A DNA stretch of 64,000 nucleotides from Salinibacillus xinjiangensis (GTDB lineage Bacteria > Bacillota > Bacilli > Bacillales > Alkalibacillaceae): positions 63,049-127,048 of the forward strand of contig NZ_WJNH01000008.1 in the NCBI RefSeq assembly GCF_009649735.1, given 5' to 3'. The notes below the pieces were generated by a model that saw only the letters and a list, made by a program, of their open reading frames with translations, was not told the DNA's origin and ran no database searches. How positions within the stretch are numbered: position 1 is the first letter of the stretch; every line of letters begins with the position of its first letter. This document shows, one piece after another, positions 63,965 through 64,000 of this stretch. A program made the translations under genes and the position numbers.

Positions 63965-64000
63965 ATGGGGAAGTCAAAGAGAGATCCTAACTCCGTAGAA
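63965..64000 (+). CDS. Start of a gene cut by the window end
   Basis: An ATG with AAAGGAGTG 6-8 nt upstream opens a frame of 12 codons (MGKSKRDPNSVE) that runs off the window. Too short to identify. Confidence 0.6.
   Translation, partial: MGKSKRDPNSVE

Overview
The window looks like chromosome from a low-GC, Gram-positive, spore-forming member of the Bacillaceae. The signs are AT-rich sequence, strong AGGAGG-type ribosome sites, TTG and GTG starts, CcpA (cre) and CodY sites, T-box, TPP and FMN riboswitches, a Lia envelope-stress locus, a CotF-like coat protein and many small Bacillus-type families (YtzI-, YbxH-, YozQ-, DUF4023-like). The genus cannot be fixed from this sequence alone. I see no rRNA, prophage, insertion sequence or CRISPR array.

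Layout. 0.1-12.5 kb, minus strand: one long branched-chain amino acid operon ilvE-ilvD-[T-box]-ilvB-ilvN-ilvC-leuA-leuB-leuC-leuD-ilvA. It starts at a clear sigma-A promoter with a CodY box and a cre upstream and ends at a strong terminator. 12.6-13.0 kb: a gene-free stretch filled by about 16 degenerate units of 21 nt. 13.1-17.4 kb: thiT behind a TPP riboswitch, an antibiotic-resistance-like ABC-F gene behind an attenuator, and a beta-lactamase-fold serine hydrolase. 17.5-24.9 kb: two HTH-TPR (RNPP-type) regulators, an enoyl-CoA hydratase, typA, an FMN reductase, an undescribed 44-codon exported peptide gene divergent from the second regulator, and a 3D-domain protein. 24.9-32.5 kb: mostly small genes, with a PadR/HAAS operon, cspD, pterin dehydratase and a coat protein. 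32.6-37 kb: the riboflavin operon ribD-ribE-ribBA-ribH-GNAT behind an FMN riboswitch. 37-43.8 kb: YceI, YbjQ, liaI-liaH-liaF-liaS-liaR, YueI and a Cof-type phosphatase. 43.9-53.9 kb: a secreted GH84 glucosaminidase, ppaC, a CwlK-like peptidase, a LytTR regulator with a membrane partner, mnmH, lrgAB, a fragment of a CuA-type cupredoxin gene and speD. 54-64 kb: PepSY/sensor kinase/response regulator, a TipA-like MerR regulator, tRNA-Thr and tRNA-Ser, an AtoE-type transporter, an EamA transporter, a lipoprotein, yfmR, and the first codons of one more gene.

How the genes work together. Amino-acid synthesis is set globally by CodY and CcpA and locally by tRNA charging. Thiamine uptake and riboflavin synthesis are set by their own end products. 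Several loci deal with the envelope: Lia, PepSY two-component system, LrgAB, M15 peptidase and 3D protein. The most novel candidate is a PlcR/PapR-like peptide signalling pair at 22.5-23.7 kb: the last seven residues of the peptide fit the pattern of the PapR heptapeptide. Next come the 21-nt repeat array, the ABC-F attenuator with a visible antiterminator, and the LytTR/membrane-protein pair.
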